Origin: Bacillota bacterium
Lineage (GTDB): Bacteria > Bacillota > Negativicutes > Sporomusales > CTSoil-080
DNA length: 64,000 bases
Assembly (NCBI GenBank): GCA_017889635.1
Contig: JAGGAC010000007.1
Span: 1 to 64,000 of the forward strand
Direction of reading: 5' to 3'
Under the pieces are notes generated by a model, which ran no database searches, was not told the DNA's origin, and saw only the letters and a program-made list of their open reading frames with translations. A program made the translations under genes and the position numbers. Within the stretch, counting starts at the first letter, position 1, and each line of letters opens with the position of its first letter. Below, piece by piece: positions 10,968-19,776 of the stretch.

Positions 10968-11438
10968 ATGCTAGATGAGCTGGATAGGAAGATTATCGCT
11001 GCTATGCAGGACGAATTGTCATTGGTAAGTGAGCCTTACCGGGATATTGCGGCAGCGGTAGGTATTACAGAGGACGAGCTCTTTGCCAGACTAGAGAGTT
11101 ACCGTCGGTCAGGATATATGCGGCGGATGGGGGCAGTTCTGAGACATCGCAAGGTGGGGTTTTCCGCCAATGCCTTGTGTGCTTGGCTTGTGCCGATGAA
11201 ACGTCTTACGGAAGTTGCGATGCTGATGATTTCCTATCCTTTAATCAGCCATTGTTATGCGCGGGTGGCCCATACTGAGTGGCCTTATAATTTTTATACA
11301 ATGATTCACGGTCATACCAGGGATGAGTGCAGGGAATTTGCGGCCCAACTGGCTGAAGAAACCGGCCTGAAGGATTATGTTATGCTTTTCAGTACCCGTG
11401 AGTGGAAAAAAACGAGTATGCGTTACTTTGGAGGCTAG
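10968..11438 (+). CDS. ahbB: Siroheme decarboxylase beta-like (AsnC/Lrp fold)
   Basis: RRMGAVLRHRKVGFSANAL and SHCYARVAHTEWPYNFYTMIH typical of AhbB/NirG-like proteins. Confidence 0.8.
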   Translation: MLDELDRKIIAAMQDELSLVSEPYRDIAAAVGITEDELFARLESYRRSGYMRRMGAVLRHRKVGFSANALCAWLVPMKRLTEVAMLMISYPLISHCYARVAHTEWPYNFYTMIHGHTRDECREFAAQLAEETGLKDYVMLFSTREWKKTSMRYFGG

Positions 11439-11443
11439 CAAGC

Positions 11444-12361
11444 ATGATGAAGAATTTTACCCAAGTTATGAATGCAGCACAGGAAATTCCTCTCGCCAGG
11501 GTGGCGGTAGCCGCAGCACATGATGATGCGGTGCTTGAGGCTGTACGGGGAGCGATGGAACTGGAAATTGCAAAGTTCACTCTGGTGGGCGATGCAGCGA
11601 AGATCAACGCTTTAGCCAGCGAAATGGGAATTAATCTTGCCAAATTGAAGATTATTGATGAACCCGATAACCGTAAGGCGGCGCTACATGCTGCTTCGCT
11701 GGTATCAAGTGGTCACGATGATATTCTTATGAAAGGACTTTTGAGTACTGCTGATCTTTTGCGGGCGGTCTTAGACAAGGAAGTCGGCCTCCGTAGCGGA
11801 CGTCTGTTGAGTCATGTTTTTGTCATTGAAGCCAAGGGCTATGACCGATTGATTTTGATGACTGATTGTGCCATGAATATCAAGCCGTCGCTGGAGCAAA
11901 AGGTTGAAATTATCCGTAATTGTGGTAGTTTGGCCAAAGTATTAGGAAAAGAGCCTGCACGGGTCGCCGCATTGGCGGCGGTAGAAGTGGTTAACCCAGA
12001 TATGCCAGCTACGCTGGATGCAGCTGCTTTGGCAAAAATGGCTGAACGTGGTCAGATAAAGGATTTTATAATTGACGGACCGCTGGCACTCGATATCGCG
12101 ATTAGTATTGAAGCTGCCAGTCACAAGGGCCTTACTGACAGCCATGCGGCTGGACAGGCTGATGTTCTCTTAGTGCCAAATATCGAGGTCGGGAATGTAT
12201 TAGCTAAATCAGCAGTATATTTTGGAGGCTGTCGGATTGCTGGGTTAGTGTTAGGGGCATCTAAGCCAGTGGTGCTGACGTCAAGGTCTGATACTTTTGA
12301 AGCTAAAATTTTATCAATTGCGTTAGCTAATCTTGTAGGAAATTACGAAAAAAACCGCTAA
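11444..12361 (+). CDS. ptb: Phosphate butyryl/acyltransferase family
   Basis: Ptb-like sequence (DDILMKGLLSTADLLRAVLDKEVGLR, NPDMPATLDAAAL, DGPLALDIAIS). Start 11444. Confidence 0.85.
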   Translation: MMKNFTQVMNAAQEIPLARVAVAAAHDDAVLEAVRGAMELEIAKFTLVGDAAKINALASEMGINLAKLKIIDEPDNRKAALHAASLVSSGHDDILMKGLLSTADLLRAVLDKEVGLRSGRLLSHVFVIEAKGYDRLILMTDCAMNIKPSLEQKVEIIRNCGSLAKVLGKEPARVAALAAVEVVNPDMPATLDAAALAKMAERGQIKDFIIDGPLALDIAISIEAASHKGLTDSHAAGQADVLLVPNIEVGNVLAKSAVYFGGCRIAGLVLGASKPVVLTSRSDTFEAKILSIALANLVGNYEKNR

Positions 12362-12398
12362 TCTGGAGTCAAGTAATCAGCTAATATAATAAAAAGTA

Positions 12399-12459
12399 AT
12401 TCACCAGGTGAACATGTGATTTTAGCAAAATTACATGTTCACCTGGTGAATTTTTTTTT
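12399..12459 (+). terminator. Terminator after ptb
   Basis: TTCACCAGGTGAACATGT / ACATGTTCACCTGGTGAA followed by T9. Confidence 0.93.
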
Positions 12460-12612
12460 GATATTATAATTGAATGAATCACCGATTATTTTACGGAAAA
12501 ACTATAGATATGGCACGAAGAAGACTTAACGTTATTAGGTATGAAGGGCCTGGGGTTACCCGTCCTTTATATAGATGGAAATAACCTATAGTTTTTAGGA
12601 GGTGTGGTTATT

Positions 12613-13686
12613 ATGGCGGATGTATCATTGAAAGGTGAGCAAAGAGTATTCATGACAGGTAATGAAGTAGTTGCGTGGGCTGCTGTTGCAGCAAAAGTTG
12701 ATATTATGTACGGATACCCTATTACACCACAAAATGAAATTATGCACTATTGGACGAGGCTAGCACCAAAATACGGGAAGAAATTCCTTCAGACTGAAGA
12801 TGAGATTTCAGCAGGCTTTACGATGCTTGGTGGGGTTATGACCGGACGTAAGGCCTTTACTGCTACCGCCGGTCCTGGGAATGTCCTAATGCAGGAATCG
12901 GCAGGTATGGCCGAAATGATGCGTTTGCCAGCGGTTTTTGTTATTCAGCAGCGTGGTGGTCCTTCTACGGCAACGGTTATTTATGCGCAGCAGGAAACTA
13001 CGTTGACAGCTTTCGGCGGTAACGGCGAAGGCCATCGGCTTGTCTATTCAACTGCAACCCATCAGGAGTTATTTGATTACACAATTAAGGCATTCAACTC
13101 TGCCTGGACCTATCGCTTCCCAACTTTTGTTTTGGGTGATGGGTATCAGGCTAAAATGCGTGAATCATTGACTATTTATGAGCCGGAAGCAAAGGGCGTA
13201 AAGTTGGTTCAGCAACAAGCGTTGGTTGGCGAGAATAAACCAGGTAAAAAATTTAGGCATCTTAGAAATACCTATAATACTGAGGATGAACTGTATGAGG
13301 TGGTTATGGCTAACCAACGCGAGTGGGACGTTATGGCAAAAAAAGTTGTGGAGTGGTCAGCTGAGGGCTGCGAAGATGCCGAAGTGGTCATGGTGACTCA
13401 CGGCGTGGTTTCTCGGGCTGCGTTGAGTGCATACCAACAACTGCGCGCCAAGGGAAAAAAGGCAGGGTTCTTTCGGCCGATTACCGTTCGCCCATTTCCA
13501 GATCAACAACTGGCTGATGCAGTTAAGGGAGCTAAAAAAGTTTTAGTTGCTGAGTCTGCTTACGGCCAACTATTGAAAATGGTCAAAGAGGCTTTGTATG
13601 GAAAGAACGTCGAACTAGTGCCAATGCTTCGGCCGGGAATTGGGATTACGACCGAAGAACTTATCGAAGAATATAACAAACTGTAG
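12613..13686 (+). CDS. 2-oxoacid:ferredoxin oxidoreductase alpha subunit (Vor/Kor-like)
   Basis: GYPITPQNEIMHYW, TATAGPGNVLMQE; followed by beta, gamma and delta genes. Confidence 0.87.
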   Translation: MADVSLKGEQRVFMTGNEVVAWAAVAAKVDIMYGYPITPQNEIMHYWTRLAPKYGKKFLQTEDEISAGFTMLGGVMTGRKAFTATAGPGNVLMQESAGMAEMMRLPAVFVIQQRGGPSTATVIYAQQETTLTAFGGNGEGHRLVYSTATHQELFDYTIKAFNSAWTYRFPTFVLGDGYQAKMRESLTIYEPEAKGVKLVQQQALVGENKPGKKFRHLRNTYNTEDELYEVVMANQREWDVMAKKVVEWSAEGCEDAEVVMVTHGVVSRAALSAYQQLRAKGKKAGFFRPITVRPFPDQQLADAVKGAKKVLVAESAYGQLLKMVKEALYGKNVELVPMLRPGIGITTEELIEEYNKL

Positions 13687-13704
13687 GGCAGGGGGAAAGA
13701 AGAT

Positions 13705-14475
13705 ATGCAAGAACTGAAAGAAAATAATGTTCTTCAGCCAGCGATTCCTAGGAGCTGGAACGAAGAAACAAAACCACATAAGTTCTGTCCCGGTTGCGGT
13801 CATGGGATCATTCTCAAAGCTCTTGGGGAAGCCATTGATGAATTAGGCATTATTGATCAAGTGGTGTTTGGCTGTGATATTGGTTGTTCTCTGCTTTCAT
13901 GGGACTTCTTCGCATGTGACAGCGTACAGACGCATCATGGCAGGACGACGCCAACAATTACCGGAATGAAACGGGCTAACTCTGATATTGTTGGCATCGC
14001 TTATATGGGTGATGGTGGCGGTTATGCGATTGGCTCGCAGCATCTTTTTAATGCCGCAGTACGAAATGAACGAATTACTGTTATTTTGTGCAACAACTGC
14101 AACTATGGTATGACCGGTGGGCAGATGGCACCGACGACGCTGCCGGGGATGAAGACTGAGACATCACCGTACGGACGGGATGTTAATGAAACTGGTTACC
14201 CGACTAAGGGGCCAGAAATGGTGGCAGCGGTGGCGCCAGAAGGTGCTTATGTGGCGCGTGGCAGCATTGCCAATGTCCGTCAGTTAAAAGGGTTTATAAA
14301 AAAGGCATTGGAAAATCAGTTAGCCGGCAGTGGCTTCTCATTTGTGGAATGTCTGTCGTCTTGTCCGACAAACTGGCGTACTAATGCTAAGCAGACATGG
14401 GAATTCGTTGAAAAGGATATGGCAGAATACTTCAAGGTAGGAGAACTGCGTATACCGCAGGCGAAGGAGGGGTAG
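13705..14475 (+). CDS. 2-oxoacid:ferredoxin oxidoreductase beta subunit (TPP-binding)
   Basis: FCPGCGHGI, GDGGGYAIG...NNCNYGMTGGQ TPP motif. Confidence 0.88.
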   Translation: MQELKENNVLQPAIPRSWNEETKPHKFCPGCGHGIILKALGEAIDELGIIDQVVFGCDIGCSLLSWDFFACDSVQTHHGRTTPTITGMKRANSDIVGIAYMGDGGGYAIGSQHLFNAAVRNERITVILCNNCNYGMTGGQMAPTTLPGMKTETSPYGRDVNETGYPTKGPEMVAAVAPEGAYVARGSIANVRQLKGFIKKALENQLAGSGFSFVECLSSCPTNWRTNAKQTWEFVEKDMAEYFKVGELRIPQAKEG

Positions 14476-14477
14476 AC

Positions 14478-15206
14478 ATGGCAGACGTCATTAAAATTGT
14501 CCTGGCTGGTGAAGGCGGACAGGGGGTGCAGTCAATTGCGGAAATTTTGGCCGAAGCGGCCAACGAAGAAGGCAAAAGTGCTCTTTACATTCCAAATTTC
14601 GGGGTAGAACAGCGTGGTGGAGTTTCTATCGCGTATGTTCAAATCAGTGACGGGCATATTGGCGCCCCAAAGTTTCAGAAGGCTGATATCCTGATTCCTC
14701 TAAGCGCTCGGGCGGTGAAACGGACCAAACAGCATGCTGGAAAAGAAACGGTATATATATATGATAACTCACTGGTGCAGGAGGCCGAAGTTAATGATAA
14801 CATCGTCGGACTGCAGTATTTTGACGTTACACCGCCTTGTCCTGTTAGCAATACGCCTAATGATGATTTACCGCAGGACTTGATTTCTGGAGAACCGAAA
14901 ACTTGTTCTTTTACAAAGTCCGGACCAGGTATCGATCCTGCTGATATTCCGGCTGATGTGGCGCGAGTAATTCCGATTCCTGCAAACGATATCGCCAAAG
15001 ATGAACTGCATCCCCGGGTTTTCAATATTATCATTCTTGGCGCTGTAATTGCAGCAACCAAGGTGTTGCCAATGGAATCAATCAAAACGGCGCTGGAAGT
15101 AAAACTTGGCGAAAAATTTAAGAGTAATCCTAAACTGCGAGAGATGAACTTTACTGCTTTGGACCGGGGTTATCAGCTCATTAAGAACGCGGTGAGGAGG
15201 GGATAA
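14478..15206 (+). CDS. 2-oxoacid:ferredoxin oxidoreductase gamma subunit
   Basis: AGEGGQGVQSIAEILAEAA, VEQRGGVSIAYVQIS. Confidence 0.87.
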   Translation: MADVIKIVLAGEGGQGVQSIAEILAEAANEEGKSALYIPNFGVEQRGGVSIAYVQISDGHIGAPKFQKADILIPLSARAVKRTKQHAGKETVYIYDNSLVQEAEVNDNIVGLQYFDVTPPCPVSNTPNDDLPQDLISGEPKTCSFTKSGPGIDPADIPADVARVIPIPANDIAKDELHPRVFNIIILGAVIAATKVLPMESIKTALEVKLGEKFKSNPKLREMNFTALDRGYQLIKNAVRRG

Positions 15207-15207
15207 G

Positions 15208-15456
15208 ATGGCGAAAGTCAACTGGGAGTCGGCGGTGGCCGAAAGTGAAAAAGGCATATGGGCTGTTTTCCCCGGAATGTGTAAAGGTTGTGGCTTGTGC
15301 ATTGAGAAATGTCCAGTTAAATGCATAGGTTGGTCTGAAGGGCTAGGTGTTTATGGAACACCTAGGGTACAAGCAAATATGGAAAAATGCATTGTCTGTG
15401 GTATTTGCCAAATGGTTTGTCCTGATTGCGCAATCAGGGTGGAAAAAAAGAAATAA
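15208..15456 (+). CDS. 2-oxoacid:ferredoxin oxidoreductase delta subunit, 2[4Fe-4S] ferredoxin
   Basis: CKGCGLCIEKCP and CIVCGICQMVCP. Confidence 0.88.
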   Translation: MAKVNWESAVAESEKGIWAVFPGMCKGCGLCIEKCPVKCIGWSEGLGVYGTPRVQANMEKCIVCGICQMVCPDCAIRVEKKK

Positions 15457-15533
15457 ATGGAAATCTTGGAGTAGACCAGCATTAGTCTTTTGGTGTATGA
15501 TAGAGGCACAATGGTATTGGGTTGGGTGATTAT

Positions 15534-16502
15534 GTGAAACAGCACACCATGTTTGATTTGGTGCAAGACGAGCTTGGATTGGTCGAGAAAAAATTGGCGG
15601 CTGTTATTGAGTCGGAAGACGACATATTGACAGAAATGGGAGTTCATTTACTTCGGGCGGGTGGCAAACGTCTGCGGCCCGCTCTATATTTTTTGTGTGC
15701 CAAGGCCAGATGCATGGAAGAGCATGGTAGTATTCCGATTGCGGCGGCTATCGAATTAATCCATATGGCTACTTTGGTACATGACGATGTGCTTGACAAT
15801 GCTTCAACTCGTAGAAGCCATCCTACTGCTAATGCAAGATGGGGGAATCATGCTTCGGTGCTGGCGGGAGATTATTTGTTCGCTAAAGCATTTTCTTTAG
15901 TTGCCGGTGATGGCAATAAAACGGCACTCAGTATTCTTACAAACGAAATCTGTGCTATATGCGAAGGCGAAATTGCTCAGATCCGCGATAACTTTAATAT
16001 CAATCAAGATGAGAAAGATTATTTGGTACGAATCAGAAAAAAAACGGCCGGATTTATTGCAGCAAGTTGCGAACTGGGGGCAATAGCTGCTGGGCTTTCT
16101 AACGCTGAAATAAAATCATTATATAATTATGGTCTTGCTGTCGGTATGGCTTTTCAGATTACTGACGACATTTTTGATGTGACGGCGTCAGCAGAGCAAA
16201 TCGGCAAACCTGTCGGCAATGATCTTAAACAGGGGATTTTAACCCTTCCGGTTATTTATGCTTTGACCCATGGTAGTCGCAGGGACGAACTTGTGAAGTT
16301 AATTGCAGGCAGAGACATGTCGGAAGATAAACATAGCCAGTGCATGGATATTGTTCTTGGTACAGACGCGGTAGAATATTCTTATCAAAAGGTTGCCGAG
16401 TATTTAGCTATTGCTAAGGCAAATCTGCCAAAGTTAATAGGGGATGATGTTGGGGCTGTACTTTTAACGGTAGCTGATTTTATTGGGTTGCGCAAATATT
16501 GA
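15534..16502 (+). CDS. Polyprenyl (heptaprenyl-type) diphosphate synthase
   Basis: GGKRLRP, HDDVLD and DDIFD Asp-rich motifs; GTG start at 15534 plausible. Confidence 0.9.
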   Translation: MKQHTMFDLVQDELGLVEKKLAAVIESEDDILTEMGVHLLRAGGKRLRPALYFLCAKARCMEEHGSIPIAAAIELIHMATLVHDDVLDNASTRRSHPTANARWGNHASVLAGDYLFAKAFSLVAGDGNKTALSILTNEICAICEGEIAQIRDNFNINQDEKDYLVRIRKKTAGFIAASCELGAIAAGLSNAEIKSLYNYGLAVGMAFQITDDIFDVTASAEQIGKPVGNDLKQGILTLPVIYALTHGSRRDELVKLIAGRDMSEDKHSQCMDIVLGTDAVEYSYQKVAEYLAIAKANLPKLIGDDVGAVLLTVADFIGLRKY

Positions 16503-16662
16503 ACAGCACTAATATAAGATTTTTAAATGTAAAAGGAGAGTGGCTGGTGTCGGCGCTCTTCTTTTAATTATGGGTAAGTTTTGTATGGCGGCGAGGGCTG
16601 TATTGTTTTTTTCTTGCTGGACAAGTATAATAAAATCAAATATCTGGAAAGGATGTGGAGAC

Positions 16663-16884
16663 ATGTTCAATTTCAGCATGCCAGAACTAGTTTTAATATT
16701 GGTTATCGCGCTGGTAGTGTTTGGACCAGGCAAGCTTCCTGAAGTTGGAAAAGCTGTGGGCAAAGGCTTGAATGAGTTTCGACGGGCGATGAGTGATAAA
16801 GAAGAACAAGTTAATATTACGCCTAAAACACCGGAAAGTAGAAATATACAAAATACTACAGAAGTAAAGAAGTCTCAGGAATAG
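16663..16884 (+). CDS. tatA: Sec-independent translocase TatA
   Basis: MFNFSMPELVLILVIALVVFGPGKLPEVGKAVGKGLNEFRRA; next to tatC. Confidence 0.95.
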   Translation: MFNFSMPELVLILVIALVVFGPGKLPEVGKAVGKGLNEFRRAMSDKEEQVNITPKTPESRNIQNTTEVKKSQE

Positions 16885-16894
16885 AGGGTGTTAG

Positions 16895-17638
16895 ATGTCT
16901 GATAAACTTGCTAACGAATACCTTGAGGATGAAGAAGTAAGCACTGGCGCTGAAATGTCGCTCATTGATCATCTCCAGGAATTGAGGCGGCGGCTTATTA
17001 TCAGCATAGCGGCAATAGCTGTAGCCAGCGGAGCTGCTTATTTCTATGCTCAAGAGCTAGTGCATATCATTACTGCGCCTGTCGGCAAGATGTATTATAT
17101 GAATCCGGCGGAAGCTTTTTTTTCTTATCTAAAAGTATCGGTTTTCGCCGGTTTTCTTGTTGCTTCGCCAGTTGTTTTATATGAACTGTGGGCTTTTGTG
17201 GTACCAGCACTTACCAAAAGGGAGCGCAAGGCTTCGTTTATTTTAGTGCCGGCGTCAGTGACGCTGTTTTTTATTGGGCTTATTTTTGCATATTTTTTGG
17301 TGCTCCCAGCAGGCATTCGCTTTTTTATGGGGTTCGCTACCGAGGATTTACAGCCTATGCTTTCTTTGGGTCAGTATTTATCTTTTGTAATTTCTTTTTT
17401 GTTGCCGTTCGGGTTTGTGTTTGAGCTACCGTTGGTAATTCTGGTACTGGCCAAGTTAGGACTAATAAATTCGGCATATTTGGCCGGTAAACGTAAGCAT
17501 ATTTTGGTATTGTCATTTGTTGTGGGCGCAATCATTTCCCCTACACCGGATATTTTTTCCCAAACGATGATAGCAGTTCCGCTACTAATTTTATATGAAG
17601 TTAGTATTTTGTTAGTTAAGTATGGATTGGGTAAGTAG
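16895..17638 (+). CDS. tatC: Sec-independent translocase TatC
   Basis: LIDHLQELRRRL, multi-TM, VGAIISPTPDIFSQTM. Confidence 0.96.
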   Translation: MSDKLANEYLEDEEVSTGAEMSLIDHLQELRRRLIISIAAIAVASGAAYFYAQELVHIITAPVGKMYYMNPAEAFFSYLKVSVFAGFLVASPVVLYELWAFVVPALTKRERKASFILVPASVTLFFIGLIFAYFLVLPAGIRFFMGFATEDLQPMLSLGQYLSFVISFLLPFGFVFELPLVILVLAKLGLINSAYLAGKRKHILVLSFVVGAIISPTPDIFSQTMIAVPLLILYEVSILLVKYGLGK

Positions 17639-17786
17639 AACTGGGGTAAGTCGAAATTACTGAAATAATTGATCGTATATATTTGTACTTATGTTACAAA
17701 AGTGTAACAAGTCGGTGATATAAATGTAATATTTGAGTAGGATAATAAAGCGGATGGATAAATAGCTAAACAGGGGATGAAATTAA

Positions 17787-18170
17787 ATGAAAAATACAAT
17801 TATAGCGATTCTTATGGGAGTAGTTGCTTTTGGTGGGGCAATAAATCATGATATTAGTAAAGCAAATGCTAGCGATTTTATTCAATGGTATTGGCACACT
17901 GATCAAATTATGGCAAGGGTAACAAGTGCTACAAATGTTCCGCGATATATTGCCGCTTACTTTCTTCAAGAAGGAAACACTCCACATGATGTTGTAATGG
18001 CAGGAATGCTTACTAGTGACTCTAAAGACCTGAACATTAGAATAAGTTCAATGACCGAAATACTGTCCATGAAGAAGATTAATAATAGTTGGCTGGAGGT
18101 AGCTGAGGCTTTGGGCGTGGATAAAGAAACGTGCCAAGAGTATTTAGATAGAGTCAGCGATATGGTTTGA
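17787..18170 (+). CDS. Hypothetical secreted protein
   Basis: 127 aa with N-terminal signal-like segment ending near ANA-SDF; no family recognised. Confidence 0.6.
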   Translation: MKNTIIAILMGVVAFGGAINHDISKANASDFIQWYWHTDQIMARVTSATNVPRYIAAYFLQEGNTPHDVVMAGMLTSDSKDLNIRISSMTEILSMKKINNSWLEVAEALGVDKETCQEYLDRVSDMV

Positions 18171-18176
18171 ACTATG

Positions 18177-18206
18177 AAAAATGACTGAACGTGTCAGTCA
18201 TTTTTT
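18177..18206 (+). terminator. Terminator
   Basis: AAAAATGACTGAACGTGTCAGTCATTTTTT. Confidence 0.85.
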
Positions 18207-18268
18207 ATCTAAAGCAGCAGTTAATGTTAAATATTAGGGTGGCCGACTGGGGACTACAAAATAAATTC

Positions 18269-18317
18269 TGGCGTAAGCTTGTTTCCTTAAATGGAGACGT
18301 AGCTTGCGCCATTTTTA
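18269..18317 (+). terminator. Second, orphan terminator-like hairpin
   Basis: TGGCGTAAGCT-t-GTTTCC-ttaaat-GGAGAC-gt-AGCTTGCGCCA then TTTTT. Confidence 0.6.
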
Positions 18318-18421
18318 GTAGGGCCAGCGGTGGTTGTTATTGCCTTTGGTGCTAGTAGTATGATATATTAAAATGCAGGAATTTCTGCGGTTAATATAAT
18401 ATTGATTCTGCATCTTAAGGA

Positions 18422-18961
18422 GTGATTATTTCGCGAAAATATTTATGGATTATTGTTGTAATTATACTCATTAGCATTTGTTTCTATAGTTTTGGTGTTA
18501 AAGACAAAGCCACTCAGTCCGGAGGTAAGGCGGAGGTGCAGACTGAAACAGGCGTGACAGTGGGAAAGACTGTGCCGCAGTTTACTCTTGACGGTATTGA
18601 TGGAAAATCAATTTCGGTTGGTGCTAAGGGAAAAACTTATGTATTGAACTTTTGGGCTACTTGGTGTCCGCCGTGCCGCGATGAAATTCCCGAGTTAGAT
18701 AAGTTTGCTCTAAAACATCGCAACGATATTCAGTTCTACGCAATTAATATCGAGGAAGAAAGTAAAGAGGTTGCGGATTTTTTAAAAAGTAACAACTATA
18801 CTTTCCCAGTTCTAATTGATAAGGACGGGGCAGTAGCCGAGACCTTTCACGTAACAGCTATACCAACAACTCTAGTAGTTGACTCCCAAGGCATTATCAG
18901 GTACCGCACGACTGGCGGTGTGACAGGGGAAGAACTGGAAAAGGTAATTAAGGGATTGTGA
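18422..18961 (+). CDS. TlpA/ResA-like membrane-anchored thioredoxin
   Basis: FWATWCPPCRDEIPEL, N-terminal TM anchor, AIPTTLVVD cis-Pro. Confidence 0.9.
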   Translation: MIISRKYLWIIVVIILISICFYSFGVKDKATQSGGKAEVQTETGVTVGKTVPQFTLDGIDGKSISVGAKGKTYVLNFWATWCPPCRDEIPELDKFALKHRNDIQFYAINIEEESKEVADFLKSNNYTFPVLIDKDGAVAETFHVTAIPTTLVVDSQGIIRYRTTGGVTGEELEKVIKGL

Positions 18962-19080
18962 GATGATAGCACGGAGCTAATAATGTATTTGGTTAAGAGC
19001 AGCGTTTTGCTGCTCTTTATTTATAGAAAAAGGTAATTAATAACAGGATTTAATTGGTACGGTGCAGAAAGGCATATTTC

Positions 19081-19175
19081 ATATAAGTGAGCCTTGGGTT
19101 CGGAGGGGGATTGCCCTCACAGAATACTTAGAGCGAACTTAGTTCGAGCCTTACAGGCTGTTAAAACGAGATAAA
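19081..19175 (+). repeat. Intergenic repeat element, copy 1
   Basis: ATATAAGTGA...TTCGGAGGGGG...TTGCCC...CTTAGAGCGAACTTAGTTCGAG..TTACAGGCTGTTAAAACGAGATAAA, shared with 29311-29444. Confidence 0.8.
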
Positions 19176-19197
19176 TATTGAGGGGAGAAGCGGCAAA

Positions 19198-19671
19198 ATG
19201 AGCAAATCAGACAACCTTGAAAGCAGGTGCATTGAGCATGCAGTTGAAGAATTTACTAAAGGGGGATTATACTGCAGTGAGGCGATTCTGAAAGCATTTA
19301 GTGAGAGCTATGATCTTGGCCTGACACCGGAGTTGTATAAGATTGCAACAGCTTTTGGGGTGGGACTTGGTGGAGCTAAGTGCTGCTGTGGCTGTGTGAC
19401 CGGTAGTGCGATTGTTCTTAGCTTGGTTACAGGTCGGAACACTGCAGTGGAATCTGAGGACTTGGCTTTTTCTGTATCCAGTCAGCTCCATGACGAATTT
19501 AAAAAGCGCTTCAAAGCTACTTGTTGCCGAGTATTGACAAGCAAGGTTGAATGGTTGTCGCCGGAGCACTTAGAACAGTGTGCCTGCTATGTACGTGGAG
19601 CAGCCGAAATAACCACCGACATATTAAAGACAAAGTTAAACAAAAACCCTAATCCAGTTAACAAAGGTTAA
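19198..19671 (+). CDS. C_GCAxxG_C_C family redox-type protein
   Basis: YCSEAILKAF, GVGLGGAKCCCGCVTGSAIVLSL pattern. Confidence 0.85.
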   Translation: MSKSDNLESRCIEHAVEEFTKGGLYCSEAILKAFSESYDLGLTPELYKIATAFGVGLGGAKCCCGCVTGSAIVLSLVTGRNTAVESEDLAFSVSSQLHDEFKKRFKATCCRVLTSKVEWLSPEHLEQCACYVRGAAEITTDILKTKLNKNPNPVNKG

Positions 19672-19701
19672 CTGTAATTAATTAGCTTTTATCATTAACC
19701 G

Positions 19702-19740
19702 CCTGAAAGACTCCGTCATCTTAGGGCGGAGTCTTTCGGG
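19702..19740. terminator. Hairpin between convergent genes; inner sequence resembles part of repeat copy 2
   Basis: CCTGAAAGACTCCG...CGGAGTCTTTCGGG. Confidence 0.75.
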
Positions 19741-19776
19741 CTATAATACTTGAACTTTATATGAAAAATAGGATGT

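Noticed and set aside
17693-17710. Palindrome GTTACA-aaag-TGTAAC upstream of the small secreted protein
   Set aside because: Short, no matching regulator site I can name; insufficient support
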